Below are positions 46,145-54,853 of a stretch of DNA of 64,000 nt, in pieces. The notes beneath the pieces were generated by a model. That model was not told the origin of the DNA and made no database searches. It saw only the letters and a program-made list of their open reading frames with translations. The stretch is from Psychrobacillus antarcticus (lineage in GTDB: Bacteria; Bacillota; Bacilli; Bacillales_A; Planococcaceae), in NCBI RefSeq assembly GCF_029533155.1, contig NZ_JAIZDB010000013.1:1-64000 (forward strand), in the 5' to 3' direction. The translations under genes and the position numbers were made by a program. Numbering within the stretch: the stretch's first letter is position 1; each line of letters starts with the position of its first letter.

Positions 46145-46831
46145 ATAAAAATACAGCATGAACATTGGTTTTACAGGACTTTTAAGAATGATTAATACTA
46201 CTGATTTCCGTTACATGTGGAGAACAAAAGCTAAGGGCGCCACGTCCTGCGGCAACGATTGCATACCCACATCCTGTGGGCCTCCGCGGGCGAGGCCGAG
46301 CCTCCTCATTCAGTCGCTACGCTTCTTCCCTGCGGAGGTCTCGACTTTCTCGCTTATCCCGCTGGAGGCGCCACATTCACTACAATCAATGAAGTGAGTA
46401 GTACTCAACTAGGATATATTGCATAGCCTCTCGCTTGGATAATAATAGTAGTCCAAGTTAAGGTAGTGTTAAAATCGTCTGATGAATTTAGGAATAACGG
46501 ATGAAGATTGTAGATTTCCTTTTTTACTAGTGGAAATAAAGAAAAATAGTAAGTGTCTACCCAATAAAGGAGCGGAATAGCGAACGAAATTGCATCTTCG
46601 TGAGCTTCTTCTATTATTAGTATAGTATCTTTTCTCTAGTTACCCCAAAAATGGACTAACCTGTTTCTAAAAGTTGTAGAAGGGCGACGGACAGTCAATA
46701 GCCATAAGATTACCGAGAAAAAAAGATGCTGGTCGTGACTTCAGTCACGACCAGCATCTTTAAAAAATCAAACGGTAATTATATAGTAATAGGTCTGTCC
46801 AAAGCCCTTCGAAAACAGTAAAAACAGGTTT
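46145..46831 (-). repeat. Composite dispersed element, copy 2: A7 (46145-46490), linker, B2 (46659-46831)
   Basis: Inverted counterpart of 15943-16562. On the minus strand the order is B (CCTGTTTTTACTGTTTTCGA, GAAGGGCTTTGGACAG, hairpin, CGGTAATCTTA), linker (ACACTTACTATTT, TTTCCACTA, GAAATCTAC), then A (CGATTTTAACAC, CTATGCAATAT, AGTTGAGTACTACTCA, core, CGGAAATCAGTAGTATTAAT, CCTGTAAAAC, GTTCATGCTG). B2 is also flanked by imperfect terminal inverted repeats of about 37 bp. Module D (46229-46282) runs opposite to A here, unlike in copies A3 and A5. Confidence 0.85.
46722..46768 (-). terminator. Perfect terminator-like hairpin inside element B2
   Basis: 19-bp perfect stem (46722-46740 with 46743-46761) flanked by A-rich and T-rich tracts, so it can stop transcription in either direction. 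Equivalent to the hairpin at 16015-16062. Confidence 0.85.
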
Positions 46832-46876
46832 AGATCCTAAAGGACCGGACGTATTTTTGCCCGGTTTTTATTAGTT

Positions 46877-47632
46877 TTAAAATGCTTTAACAAGCGGCCA
46901 CATTCTTACCTCTATGTTTCTAGAATAATGCAAAACCGGGGTTTCATTCTCCACTACAATCCCCTGACTACTAAGCATTGTATTTACTTTTATTTCGGAT
47001 TCTGCACGTTGTAGTAGCCAAGGATGATGCAGTATGTCACAGCGTAAAGGAACACCTTTCGAATTCACTGTATAAAGGCAATAACGTTCCACCAACCATT
47101 CTTCAAATGAGCCTTTCTCTGCAAAATAAGCCTTTGAGACTGGACGATAATTAGCTACGAACCGAGCATCCCCTTCCTTTCTCCTACTCACATATCCAAT
47201 CAAATCCCCATGCTTTTCAACCTTCATATGTGCATGAACATACGGTAAGTGAAAGAACGTTCTAGCAACCTTTATCGCAAGAAGATTCGTTGCATCTAAA
47301 CTAAAAAAGTATACACCTGGTTTTCCATCAATCATTACATATGTTCGAACATTCAGTTCAGGAAATTTATCAGTTCCCGGAACAGGAGGTAATCCTCGTA
47401 ATCGAATATTGGTCATATGAAAAGGCACGACACCAACCCAACACATACCATCAAAAGTATCTAGCGGGAAAACATCAGGTACTAGTTTACGTAAAAGATC
47501 AAATTTAACCGGAAAGTGAGCAAAAAGTAAATCATTCCAAGTTTGCTTCATTACCCAAGGAGACTTAGGTAGTGGCCATAATCTATGTCCATCATCCCAC
47601 TTCGCTTTTGTGAATTTTTGGTAATGTGTCAT
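46877..47632 (-). CDS. DUF2071 family protein (YqjF-like)
   Basis: 251 residues of the DUF2071/YqjF family, a barrel related to acetoacetate decarboxylase. Visible family sequence: MKQTWNDLLFAHFPV near the start, VGVVPFHMTNIRLRGLPPVPG, FPELNVRTYV, GVYFFSLDA and FHLPYVHA. No catalytic function is established. It lies alone between the composite repeat and the Fluc genes; this position is not the one I expect in B. subtilis. Confidence 0.82.
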   Translation of the reverse strand: MTHYQKFTKAKWDDGHRLWPLPKSPWVMKQTWNDLLFAHFPVKFDLLRKLVPDVFPLDTFDGMCWVGVVPFHMTNIRLRGLPPVPGTDKFPELNVRTYVMIDGKPGVYFFSLDATNLLAIKVARTFFHLPYVHAHMKVEKHGDLIGYVSRRKEGDARFVANYRPVSKAYFAEKGSFEEWLVERYCLYTVNSKGVPLRCDILHHPWLLQRAESEIKVNTMLSSQGIVVENETPVLHYSRNIEVRMWPLVKAF

Positions 47633-47705
47633 GATATCTTAATCCCCTTTGCACAAATCTACTACATCTGTATTTATGATACCTTTCCCACTAATATTTC
47701 TTACA

Positions 47706-48047
47706 CTAGAATATCAGGTACCCAACGTATGCAAAAATAATTCCGCCGACATAAGTAATAAGAAAATACATCAGCCAAGATCTGGGATACTTTTGCAAAG
47801 TAAATAATTCTTTATTTAATGTAGAGAAGGTTGTAACAGAACCAAGCAATCCTGTTCCAATTAATAGGATGTAAATTTCACCCGCTTGACCCCCAACTAA
47901 CAGTCCAAGTAAAAAGGAACCAACAAGATTTACTGAAAGGGTTCCATAGGGAAATGCACCACTTTTGCTTTTGTTCAGCTTTTCCGAAATAATGTATCGA
48001 ATATTCGCACCTATAAAACCTGCAATACAGACTAGGAGAATATTCAT
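47706..48047 (-). CDS. crcB2: Fluoride channel Fluc/CrcB, second subunit
   Basis: 113 residues, four predicted membrane helices, with the CrcB signatures GANIRYI, YGTLSVNLVGSFLLG and GLLGSVTTFSTLNKE (phenylalanine/threonine fluoride path). In Firmicutes two different subunits form a dual-topology heterodimer that exports fluoride passively. It overlaps the first subunit gene by 4 bases (ATGA). Confidence 0.93.
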   Translation of the reverse strand: MNILLVCIAGFIGANIRYIISEKLNKSKSGAFPYGTLSVNLVGSFLLGLLVGGQAGEIYILLIGTGLLGSVTTFSTLNKELFTLQKYPRSWLMYFLITYVGGIIFAYVGYLIF

Positions 48048-48397
48048 TTGGCCACCTCATATTTCCAACCCAAGTTACTCATTATAATGCCACCAACAAC
48101 GCTAAGTATAATATAAAGTACGGCAAGACCAATTTGTCCATCGTCTATCATCGTTATCGTTTCCACACTAAAAGCAGAAAAAGTGGTAAAAGAACCTATA
48201 AATCCCGTACCAATAGCAGATTTCAGTTTTTTTGAAATAGGTAGCGATCTGGAGGTTATAAAAGCCAATGCATAGCATCCAGTTAGGTTGACCAGCAAAG
48301 TGGCGAATGGAAACACTGATTCAGAAATCATCACAACACCTACCAAATACCTTGTAATTGCGCCTAAGGCACCAGCTATTCCTATATACATATACAT
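48044..48397 (-). CDS. crcB1: Fluoride channel Fluc/CrcB, first subunit
   Basis: 117 residues, four membrane helices: GALGAITRYLVG, FPFATLLVNLTGCYALAF, and GTGFIGSFTTFSAFSVE. Partner of the following gene. I chose the ATG at 48397 because GGGGTG lies 9 bases upstream; an in-frame GTG at 48409 is that same sequence. No fluoride riboswitch is visible in the short gap to ald. Confidence 0.92.
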   Translation of the reverse strand: MYMYIGIAGALGAITRYLVGVVMISESVFPFATLLVNLTGCYALAFITSRSLPISKKLKSAIGTGFIGSFTTFSAFSVETITMIDDGQIGLAVLYIILSVVGGIIMSNLGWKYEVAK

Positions 48398-48422
48398 TAT
48401 TTCGATCACCCCATTAACTGGA

Positions 48423-48454
48423 AATCACCCAAGGCATTATTGCCTCGAGTGATT
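48423..48454 (-). terminator. Hairpin after ald
   Basis: AATCAC..AGGC pairs with GCCT..GTGATT across 48423-48454. The T run on the minus strand is weak, so it may be partial, letting some transcripts reach the Fluc genes. Confidence 0.6.
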
Positions 48455-48466
48455 GAATTTAAGATA

Positions 48467-49582
48467 TTAGTTTAAAAGTGTCGTTACATCCACATAAGGT
48501 AAGTCTTGCGCCTCTGCTACTGCCTTAAATGTAACATGTCCAGCAAGCGTGTTAAGTCCTTTTTGAAGAGAAAGATTATCTAGACATGCTTGTCTGTAGC
48601 CTTTATTGGCAATTTGCAACGCATAAGGGATTGTCGCATTTATAAGCGCCATAGTAGAAGTTCTTGGTACTGCTCCAGGCATATTAGCAACAGCGTAATG
48701 TACTACTCCATGCTTTTCATATGTTGGGTTATCATGTGTTGTAATACGATCAGAGCTTTCGAAAATCCCGCCTTGGTCGATTGCAATATCAATAACAACT
48801 GAACCAACAGACATTGTTTTGACCATTTCTTCCGTTACTAGTTTCGGAGCTTTTGCACCAGGTATTAATACACATCCTATAACTAAGTCTGCTTCCCTAA
48901 CTGCTTCTGCAATATTATATGGGTTAGAAATTAATGTTTGGATACTTGCACCAAAGATGTCCTCTAATTGGCGAAGACGATCTGGATTTAGATCAATGAT
49001 CGTTACAAGTGCACCCATTCCAATTGCTACACGAGCGGCACTAGCACCAGCGATTCCCCCTCCAAGAATGGCTACTTTCGCACGTGGTACTCCAGGAACT
49101 CCCCCAAGTAATATCCCTTTTCCTCCATTAATTTGCTCTAAATACTGTGCTCCAATTTGAGTTGCCATACGACCAGCAACTTCACTCATCGGAGACAATA
49201 AAGGTAATGTATTATTCGGCAATTGAACGGTTTCATATGCAATTGCTGTAACTTTTTTTTCTAATAATACTCTTGTTAAGTCTGCTTCAGGTGCTAGATG
49301 TAAATAGGTGAAAAGAATTGACTCTTCGCGAATGAAATCATATTCTGCATGAGTAGGTTCCTTTACTTTCATGACCATTTCTTGATCCCATGCTTCCTTT
49401 GCAGTTGGTACAATTTTTGCTCCGGCAGCAATGTAGTCTTCATCGGTAAAGCTTGACCCAAGTCCAGCTCCAGTTTCAATAAAAACCTCATGTTTATAAT
49501 GCGTTAAACTTACTACCCCAGCTGGCGTCATTGCAACGCGATTTTCATTGTTCTTTGTTTCCTTTGGAATCCCAATACGCAT
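48467..49582 (-). CDS. ald: Alanine dehydrogenase
   Basis: 371 residues. NAD-dependent interconversion of L-alanine and pyruvate; important for alanine use and sporulation. [23 protein letters not shown] (substrate Arg), [10 protein letters not shown] (catalytic Lys), YLHLAPE (His), the NAD site [24 protein letters not shown], and DIAIDQGG. Length is typical. A possible catabolite-response site lies in the divergent promoter region shared with uspA. Confidence 0.97.
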   Translation of the reverse strand: MRIGIPKETKNNENRVAMTPAGVVSLTHYKHEVFIETGAGLGSSFTDEDYIAAGAKIVPTAKEAWDQEMVMKVKEPTHAEYDFIREESILFTYLHLAPEADLTRVLLEKKVTAIAYETVQLPNNTLPLLSPMSEVAGRMATQIGAQYLEQINGGKGILLGGVPGVPRAKVAILGGGIAGASAARVAIGMGALVTIIDLNPDRLRQLEDIFGASIQTLISNPYNIAEAVREADLVIGCVLIPGAKAPKLVTEEMVKTMSVGSVVIDIAIDQGGIFESSDRITTHDNPTYEKHGVVHYAVANMPGAVPRTSTMALINATIPYALQIANKGYRQACLDNLSLQKGLNTLAGHVTFKAVAEAQDLPYVDVTTLLN

Positions 49583-49705
49583 TTCTTGTATCCTCCTATG
49601 TAAACCATGTTGGTGTGAAATGACACATTATCTGATTGCATCATTTCATACAAATCTATTCTATCACCTATATATTTAAAATACTTCAACTATTTGAGTT
49701 TCAAT

Positions 49706-49741
49706 TAAAAACGTTCACAAATAAGACTAAAAAAATATAAA
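49706..49741 (+). promoter_or_regulatory. Candidate uspA promoter with overlapping cre-like site
   Basis: TTCACA (49714-49719) and TATAAA (49736-49741) with a 16-base spacer, 67 bp before uspA. TAAAAACGTTCACA (49706-49719) differs from the CcpA cre consensus at one position and overlaps the -35. Single-site consensus matching, so weak. Confidence 0.35.
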
Positions 49742-49807
49742 AGGGAGGGAGGAATATACCTAACAATCTCGAATACTATATATATAACCAATAAGGAGGT
49801 TTTAATA

Positions 49808-50263
49808 ATGACATTAAAATACAATCAAATTCTAGTTGCTGTCGATGGTTCTAAAGAAGCAGAATATGCATTTAAAAAATCTGTATCTATTGCAGCACGT
49901 AATAACGCAACTTTAAACTTAATCAATATTATCGATACTCGTTCATTTGCTGCAATTGAGGCTTATGATCGTTCGATTGCAGAAAGAGCTCAAACTTTTG
50001 CAGAAGATTTGCTAGGTGGATACAAAAAAGAAGCGCTTGCTGCTGGAGTACAAAATGTGAATGTCGTAGTTGATTATGGTTCACCAAAAACAATGATTTC
50101 GAAAGACATCGCTAAAAAAGTACAAGCAGATTTAATCATCTGTGGTGCGACTGGTCTAAATGCAATGGAAAGATTCTTAATCGGTAGCGTATCTGAATAT
50201 ATCGTACGTTCCGCTTCTTGCGATGTATTAGTAGTTCGTACAGACGAACCACTAAATGCATAA
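49808..50263 (+). CDS. Universal stress protein, UspA family
   Basis: 151 residues, single Usp domain with the ATP-binding signature G-2x-G-9x-G-S near the C-terminus (GATGLNAMERFLIGSVSEYI) and N-terminal VAVDGS. Dimeric nucleotide-binding stress protein; exact role unknown. AAGGAGG lies 8 bases before the ATG. Divergent from ald, followed by a very strong terminator. Confidence 0.94.
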   Translation: MTLKYNQILVAVDGSKEAEYAFKKSVSIAARNNATLNLINIIDTRSFAAIEAYDRSIAERAQTFAEDLLGGYKKEALAAGVQNVNVVVDYGSPKTMISKDIAKKVQADLIICGATGLNAMERFLIGSVSEYIVRSASCDVLVVRTDEPLNA

Positions 50264-50280
50264 AATTATACAATGATATA

Positions 50281-50321
50281 ATAGGTTGGTCGTGAATCTT
50301 CTCACGACCAACCTATTTTTA
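50281..50321 (+). terminator. Terminator of uspA
   Basis: 15-bp perfect stem (50281-50295 with 50302-50316) and T run. Its core GGTTGGTCGTGA matches the hairpin core of element B and of the ysdB and coaE terminators. Confidence 0.9.
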
Positions 50322-50355
50322 TTTTAATGCGAGTTTAGTCTACTTCTAGTCTTTA

Positions 50356-51546
50356 TTACAGCTTCGCAATTCTCACGGTATCTCTAGCAATCATAATCTC
50401 TTCATTCGTCGGGATAACGATTACTTTTACTGGGGAATGGGGATAGTTGATGAAATTTTCTTTGCCATTTATTTTGTTTAAATCTGGATCCATAAACACT
50501 CCCATAAACTGGAGTCCCTTTAGCACTTTTTCACGCACTACTTCACTATTTTCTCCGATTCCTGCTGTGAAAATAATGGCATCAACACCATTCATACGTG
50601 CAGCATAGGAGCCAATGTATTTATGAATACGATTGGCGAATACATCTAGTGCCAGCTGTGCACGCTCATTTCCTTTGTCAGCCTCTCCGACAATATCTCG
50701 TAAATCACTGGAGAAACCAGAAACACCTAGCATTCCTGATTTCTTATTTAAAATATCTAATACACCTTCCGCACTTTTACCTGTCTTCTCCATCAAGTAA
50801 GGGATTAAAGCAGGATCAATATTACCCGATCTTGTTCCCATTGTCACACCTGCAAGTGGTGTAAACCCCATAGAGGTATCGATCGATTTACCATGGTGAA
50901 TAGCAGCAATACTTGCCCCATTGCCTAGATGACAGGATATAAATCGAGTTGTTTCCAGTGGTCTATTTAATAGCATTGCAGCTCTCTGTGTAACGTACTT
51001 GTGCGAAGACCCATGAAAACCATACTTACGAATACCAAATTTTTCATAGTATTCATAAGGAATGGAATATAAATAAGAGCTTTCTGGCATCGTTTGATGA
51101 AAAGCAGTATCAAAAACAGCTACAGCTGGGACATTCGGAAGCTCCTGATTAAATACTTTTATTCCAGTAATATTCGCTGGATTATGAAGAGGCGCTAACT
51201 CCGATAATTCTTCTAGCGTATCTAACACTTCGGTGGTTATTAACACGGAATCACTATAAACCTCGCCACCATGTACTACCCGATGCCCAATTCCTTGTAT
51301 ATCATCTAATGAATGAATCACATTCTTTTCTACTAACATACTCATCAGTAGTCTAACCGCTTGTTCGTGATTGTCCACATGTTCAATTATATTAATACGT
51401 TCCTCATTTGTCGTCATTGTAAAAATAGGATTACCTAGACCAATTCTCTCTATTAACCCTTTAGCAATTACCCGTTCGTCTACCATTTCAAAAACTTGAA
51501 ATTTTAATGAAGAGCTTCCTGCATTTATAGCTAATATTATTGGCAT
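50356..51546 (-). CDS. ackA: Acetate kinase
   Basis: 396 residues. Converts acetyl phosphate plus ADP to acetate plus ATP in overflow metabolism. [57 protein letters not shown] and GENS are all present. The ribosome-binding site (AAGGAG) lies in the 3' arm of a strong hairpin (51554-51601), so translation may depend on whether the hairpin forms. Downstream of ytxK, as in B. subtilis. Confidence 0.97.
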   Translation of the reverse strand: MPIILAINAGSSSLKFQVFEMVDERVIAKGLIERIGLGNPIFTMTTNEERINIIEHVDNHEQAVRLLMSMLVEKNVIHSLDDIQGIGHRVVHGGEVYSDSVLITTEVLDTLEELSELAPLHNPANITGIKVFNQELPNVPAVAVFDTAFHQTMPESSYLYSIPYEYYEKFGIRKYGFHGSSHKYVTQRAAMLLNRPLETTRFISCHLGNGASIAAIHHGKSIDTSMGFTPLAGVTMGTRSGNIDPALIPYLMEKTGKSAEGVLDILNKKSGMLGVSGFSSDLRDIVGEADKGNERAQLALDVFANRIHKYIGSYAARMNGVDAIIFTAGIGENSEVVREKVLKGLQFMGVFMDPDLNKINGKENFINYPHSPVKVIVIPTNEEIMIARDTVRIAKL

Positions 51547-51601
51547 AAAAAACGCTCCTTCTTTGAACTAGTAATTTAATTGTACCGTTCAAGGAAGGAG
51601 C
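51547..51601 (-). promoter_or_regulatory. Terminator-like hairpin containing the ackA ribosome-binding site
   Basis: Arms 51587-51601 and 51554-51568 pair over 15 positions with one mismatch; six T follow directly and then the ackA ATG. The ribosome-binding site AAGGAG is within the 3' arm. It has the form of an intrinsic terminator for ytxK transcripts and also masks ackA translation on read-through RNA. Confidence 0.75.
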
Positions 51602-51608
51602 TAGCAAC

Positions 51609-52538
51609 TTACTTCATGTTCTCTTCTTGCCAAATTTCGATCTTTTTGAAAAACAGTTCCATCGCTTCTTTGTTCATCATATTAGGAACCTTCGCTAATA
51701 GAACCTCTCTAGGAGCTTTCAAATCACTGCTTTTCTTTTGTAATATTAACAGGCTTTTCTCTTGTCCCTTTGTTTTGAAAATGGAATTTGGAAATTGAAT
51801 GACCGCTTGAATCCAACCATTTTCCTTGATGAATTCATGAAGCTTCGGTGCCTGTTTCGATTCAAATATAGTATCTGGTACTAAAAAGAATAGATAGCCA
51901 CCCGATTTTACATGCTTCATTGACTGCTCCATGAATAAATGGTGAGCATAGGGCATTTCCTCCGTACTGTGAAGGAAATAGTCCTGTGAAGTTTCTGCAT
52001 CAGGATAATATCCTACCGGCAAATCACTTACCACAATATCAACTGGGTCAATTAGTAATGGTTTTAACGCATCTTGTCTAAATAGCTGCACATCATGCTT
52101 CAGCAATTCACCCGTTTGTGCTGCCAGCTGAATCAATAAATCATCAATTTCTACACCAAATGCATAGTTTTCTGTCGGTAATGCATTCATAATCGTATAC
52201 AACAAATTCCCAGTTCCTAGGGCAGGATCTAAAATAGATAGTTCTTTTCTGTCCTTAGTCATTTCTTTGACAAAGTAACTTACTAATAAACCAATCGCAT
52301 CGGGAGTCATTTGATGATTAACTTGAACCGACTTCTTCATCCCTTTTAATATGGCTAACTGAATAGCTTTACGGATTTCTTCTTTGCCTGCGTCTCTAAC
52401 AGATGGCACTTTTTTATCATTAAGCCATAGTTCTAACGCATAAACCACACCCTCTAAATAAGTAGAAGATGCTTCGTTCTCTATAAAATTACTTTCCTGA
52501 TCAATAAACGTAAAAATTTGTTCAACATGTGTGTGCAT
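51609..52538 (-). CDS. ytxK: Class I SAM-dependent methyltransferase YtxK
   Basis: 309 residues, related to N6-adenine DNA methyltransferases: SAM motif LSILDPALGTGNLLYTIM, and SDLPVGYYP in the place of the catalytic NPPY. The N-terminal helical region resembles the HsdM/type I partner region. Because NPPY is altered, DNA methylation is uncertain. Sits upstream of ackA as in B. subtilis. Confidence 0.88.
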   Translation of the reverse strand: MHTHVEQIFTFIDQESNFIENEASSTYLEGVVYALELWLNDKKVPSVRDAGKEEIRKAIQLAILKGMKKSVQVNHQMTPDAIGLLVSYFVKEMTKDRKELSILDPALGTGNLLYTIMNALPTENYAFGVEIDDLLIQLAAQTGELLKHDVQLFRQDALKPLLIDPVDIVVSDLPVGYYPDAETSQDYFLHSTEEMPYAHHLFMEQSMKHVKSGGYLFFLVPDTIFESKQAPKLHEFIKENGWIQAVIQFPNSIFKTKGQEKSLLILQKKSSDLKAPREVLLAKVPNMMNKEAMELFFKKIEIWQEENMK

Positions 52539-52555
52539 AGTATAGTATCCCTCAT

Positions 52556-52583
52556 AGTAAAACCCACTCTACTTCAGAGTGGG
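52556..52583 (-). terminator. Terminator of tpx
   Basis: CCCACTCT with AGAGTGGG (52563-52583), followed by TTTT on the minus strand, 20 bases after the tpx stop. Confidence 0.85.
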
Positions 52584-52602
52584 CTTGCATTATTTTAGTT
52601 AA

Positions 52603-53109
52603 TTAGTTTGTTAATGATTTTACTGCTTCTAATGCTTTTTCATAGTTTGGATGATCTGTTCCTTCTCCAACATATTCAGCATAAGTTACAACGTCGTTTT
52701 TATCTACTACAAATACAGAACGAGCTAATAAGCGTAATTCTTGCATAAGTACTCCGTATGATTCTCCGAATGATGCATCACGGTGGTCAGATAAAGTTTG
52801 AATTGCTTCAGCAGCATTCGCACCACACCAGCGTTTTTGCGCGAAAGGTAAATCCATTGAAACTGTTAAAATTGCTACATCTTCACCTAAACTAGCAGCC
52901 TCTGAGTTAAATTTGTTCGTTTGTGTAGAACAAACTCCAGTATCGAGGGAAGGTACTACACTGATTAAACGAATTTTACCAGCTGAATCTTGTAAAGTAA
53001 CGGGTGATAAATCATTTGCTAGCACTGAAAAGTTAGGTGCCTTTTCTCCAACTACCACTTCTTTACCAACTAATGTTACAGGATTATTTTTGAATGTTAC
53101 TTCTGCCAT
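52603..53109 (-). CDS. tpx: Thiol peroxidase (atypical 2-Cys peroxiredoxin)
   Basis: 168 residues. Reduces hydroperoxides using thioredoxin. Peroxidatic Cys in SVVPSLDTGVCSTQTNKF and resolving Cys in KRWCGAN. AAGGAGG precedes the ATG. It is the third gene in a sppA-RDD-tpx run, 35 bp after the RDD gene. Confidence 0.97.
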   Translation of the reverse strand: MAEVTFKNNPVTLVGKEVVVGEKAPNFSVLANDLSPVTLQDSAGKIRLISVVPSLDTGVCSTQTNKFNSEAASLGEDVAILTVSMDLPFAQKRWCGANAAEAIQTLSDHRDASFGESYGVLMQELRLLARSVFVVDKNDVVTYAEYVGEGTDHPNYEKALEAVKSLTN

Positions 53110-53144
53110 AATATGTAGCCTCCTTTTTCAATACCTTCATCTTA

Positions 53145-53723
53145 CTAGAATACGTTCGGCTCATGCAACTCTTTTGCAGTAGGACTTTCATATATTGCTT
53201 TTTCTTTTACATCATATACCGATTCATGAACGACTAAAGTATCAGCGATAAAATCATGTACCCCTTGTTTTTTAGGTGTAAAGGCTACAACTAAATAGGG
53301 AATACTTAGTGGGATTATAGATATTAGTCGACCAATCCATTCTCTAAATATTACAGTCCCCCATTTTAGATTTCCACCATCTTTGGAAATTACTCGAATG
53401 CCAAATATCATTTTTCCAACAGTCTGGTTGCATAATTTCGTCATCAACACAAAGTACGCATAAAAAATTACTGCTGTAATTATCGTAAACGGCGCATACC
53501 ATTCAGGATTATTTAATTCCAATGAAAACAAACGAAATATAGGTTTGATCAATAACATTCCAACCGATGCTAAAACGAGAATATCTACTATATATGCCCA
53601 AAAACGAATCCAAAAGCCTGCAGCCTTCTGTTCAAATTGTGCATTTTGATGAACAATAACTTGTTGAGTTGCAGAGGTGTTCGCTTGCACATGCTGATCT
53701 TCTGATTGTACAAATTCACTCAT
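53145..53723 (-). CDS. yteJ: RDD family membrane protein (YteJ-like)
   Basis: 192 residues. RDD domain with AGFWIRFWAYIVDILVLASVG (R and D residues) and VGKMIFGIRVISKDGG; three to four membrane segments (about 37-60, 78-98, 128-148). The N-terminal 30 residues are Gln-rich and likely disordered. Function is unknown; RDD proteins may be transporters. It follows sppA by 12 bp, the same pair as yteI(sppA)-yteJ in B. subtilis, where both are linked to antimicrobial peptide resistance. Confidence 0.88.
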   Translation of the reverse strand: MSEFVQSEDQHVQANTSATQQVIVHQNAQFEQKAAGFWIRFWAYIVDILVLASVGMLLIKPIFRLFSLELNNPEWYAPFTIITAVIFYAYFVLMTKLCNQTVGKMIFGIRVISKDGGNLKWGTVIFREWIGRLISIIPLSIPYLVVAFTPKKQGVHDFIADTLVVHESVYDVKEKAIYESPTAKELHEPNVF

Positions 53724-53735
53724 CTTAAACCCTCC

Positions 53736-54749
53736 TTATTCATTGCCATATAAATACATCATTCTTGGTGAGCTATTTTCCGTGATTAACTTTGCAATTA
53801 GTTTGGATTCCATGTCTAAACCTAAGAATGATTGAGCTTTCATGGCAAATATCGAAGCAAAGTTTTGTGAGTAACCATATTCAAATACTTCTGCATTCTC
53901 CAGGTCATAGTCTGTTTTTATAGCTAGAACGACATCCTCTAAAAATCCTTGCTCATCTGCTAATCCAGCTTCTATTGCTTGTCGACCATTTAATATTCGT
54001 CCGTCAGCAACTTTCTTCACTTCTGCTTCCGTCATATTTCTGCCTTTTTCGATAATATCAACGAAGTCCTCATACGAGTCGTTTAACATTTCTTGAAGCA
54101 TTGCTCTTTCTTCTTCTGTCATTTCTCTTGTTGGACTCATAATATCTTTGTATGGTCCTGATTTAATTGTTACAAATTCCACGCCATATTTTTCTGCTAA
54201 CTTACCATAGTTTATACTTTGCATGATGACACCAATGGAACCTGTTATCGTCTCTTTGTTAACAAATATTTTGTCGGCTGGTGCGGATATATAGTAACCA
54301 CCTGAAGCAGCCATACTACCCATAGAAACATATATTGGTTTTTCAGTTTCTTCTTGAAGTTCAATGATTTCTTTATAAATTTGTGCCGATTCGACAACTC
54401 CACCACCTGGTGAATTTACTTGTAAAACAATTGCTTTTACCGTGTCATCTACTTTCGCTTGCTCTAATTGCTGCAGGAAATATTGATGGTTATATCCTTC
54501 CGCTGCAAAAAGAGTACTTGCACTACCCGTATCTTGAATGACTCCATCTACTGTAAGTAATGCGATTCTTTCATTCATACTGCCCTCTTCTACAACCGTT
54601 TCAAAAAAGTCAGAACCAGTAGCAGATGCAAATTCATCCAAATACGTTGTCCAATCTGTTGTAAATGCTGTAGAGACCGTATTCACAAAAATGGAAATAA
54701 GTAATAATAATGATGCTCCTAAAATAGCAAACCAGCGTTTCATATTCAT
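53736..54749 (-). CDS. sppA: Signal peptide peptidase SppA
   Basis: 337 residues. Membrane-anchored serine protease with an N-terminal signal anchor (about 5-27). Catalytic Ser in SMGSMAASGGYYIS and general-base Lys in IKSGPYKDIMSPTREMT; LQVNSPGGGV is also conserved. Degrades residual signal peptides. First gene of the sppA-RDD unit. Confidence 0.95.
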   Translation of the reverse strand: MNMKRWFAILGASLLLLISIFVNTVSTAFTTDWTTYLDEFASATGSDFFETVVEEGSMNERIALLTVDGVIQDTGSASTLFAAEGYNHQYFLQQLEQAKVDDTVKAIVLQVNSPGGGVVESAQIYKEIIELQEETEKPIYVSMGSMAASGGYYISAPADKIFVNKETITGSIGVIMQSINYGKLAEKYGVEFVTIKSGPYKDIMSPTREMTEEERAMLQEMLNDSYEDFVDIIEKGRNMTEAEVKKVADGRILNGRQAIEAGLADEQGFLEDVVLAIKTDYDLENAEVFEYGYSQNFASIFAMKAQSFLGLDMESKLIAKLITENSSPRMMYLYGNE

Positions 54750-54853
54750 ATGTACAATTCCTCCTTTATTACTTCTCTCTACATACGTAAAGAATATCTA
54801 AATGTTTCACGAAATGGTAAAATAAATATATACAATAGCAAAGGAGAATGTTT

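Larger units (their letters stand above)
46126..46876. other. 750-bp gene-free region filled by an inverted composite repeat
   Basis: No gene supported. It holds the second composite element (46145-46831, minus orientation). An 79-codon open frame at 46158-46397 lies wholly inside the repeat core. Confidence 0.75.

Noticed and set aside
48398-48466. Fluoride riboswitch before the Fluc genes
   Set aside because: The gap to ald is short and holds only a hairpin that fits an ald terminator; I see none of the conserved fluoride-motif sequences.
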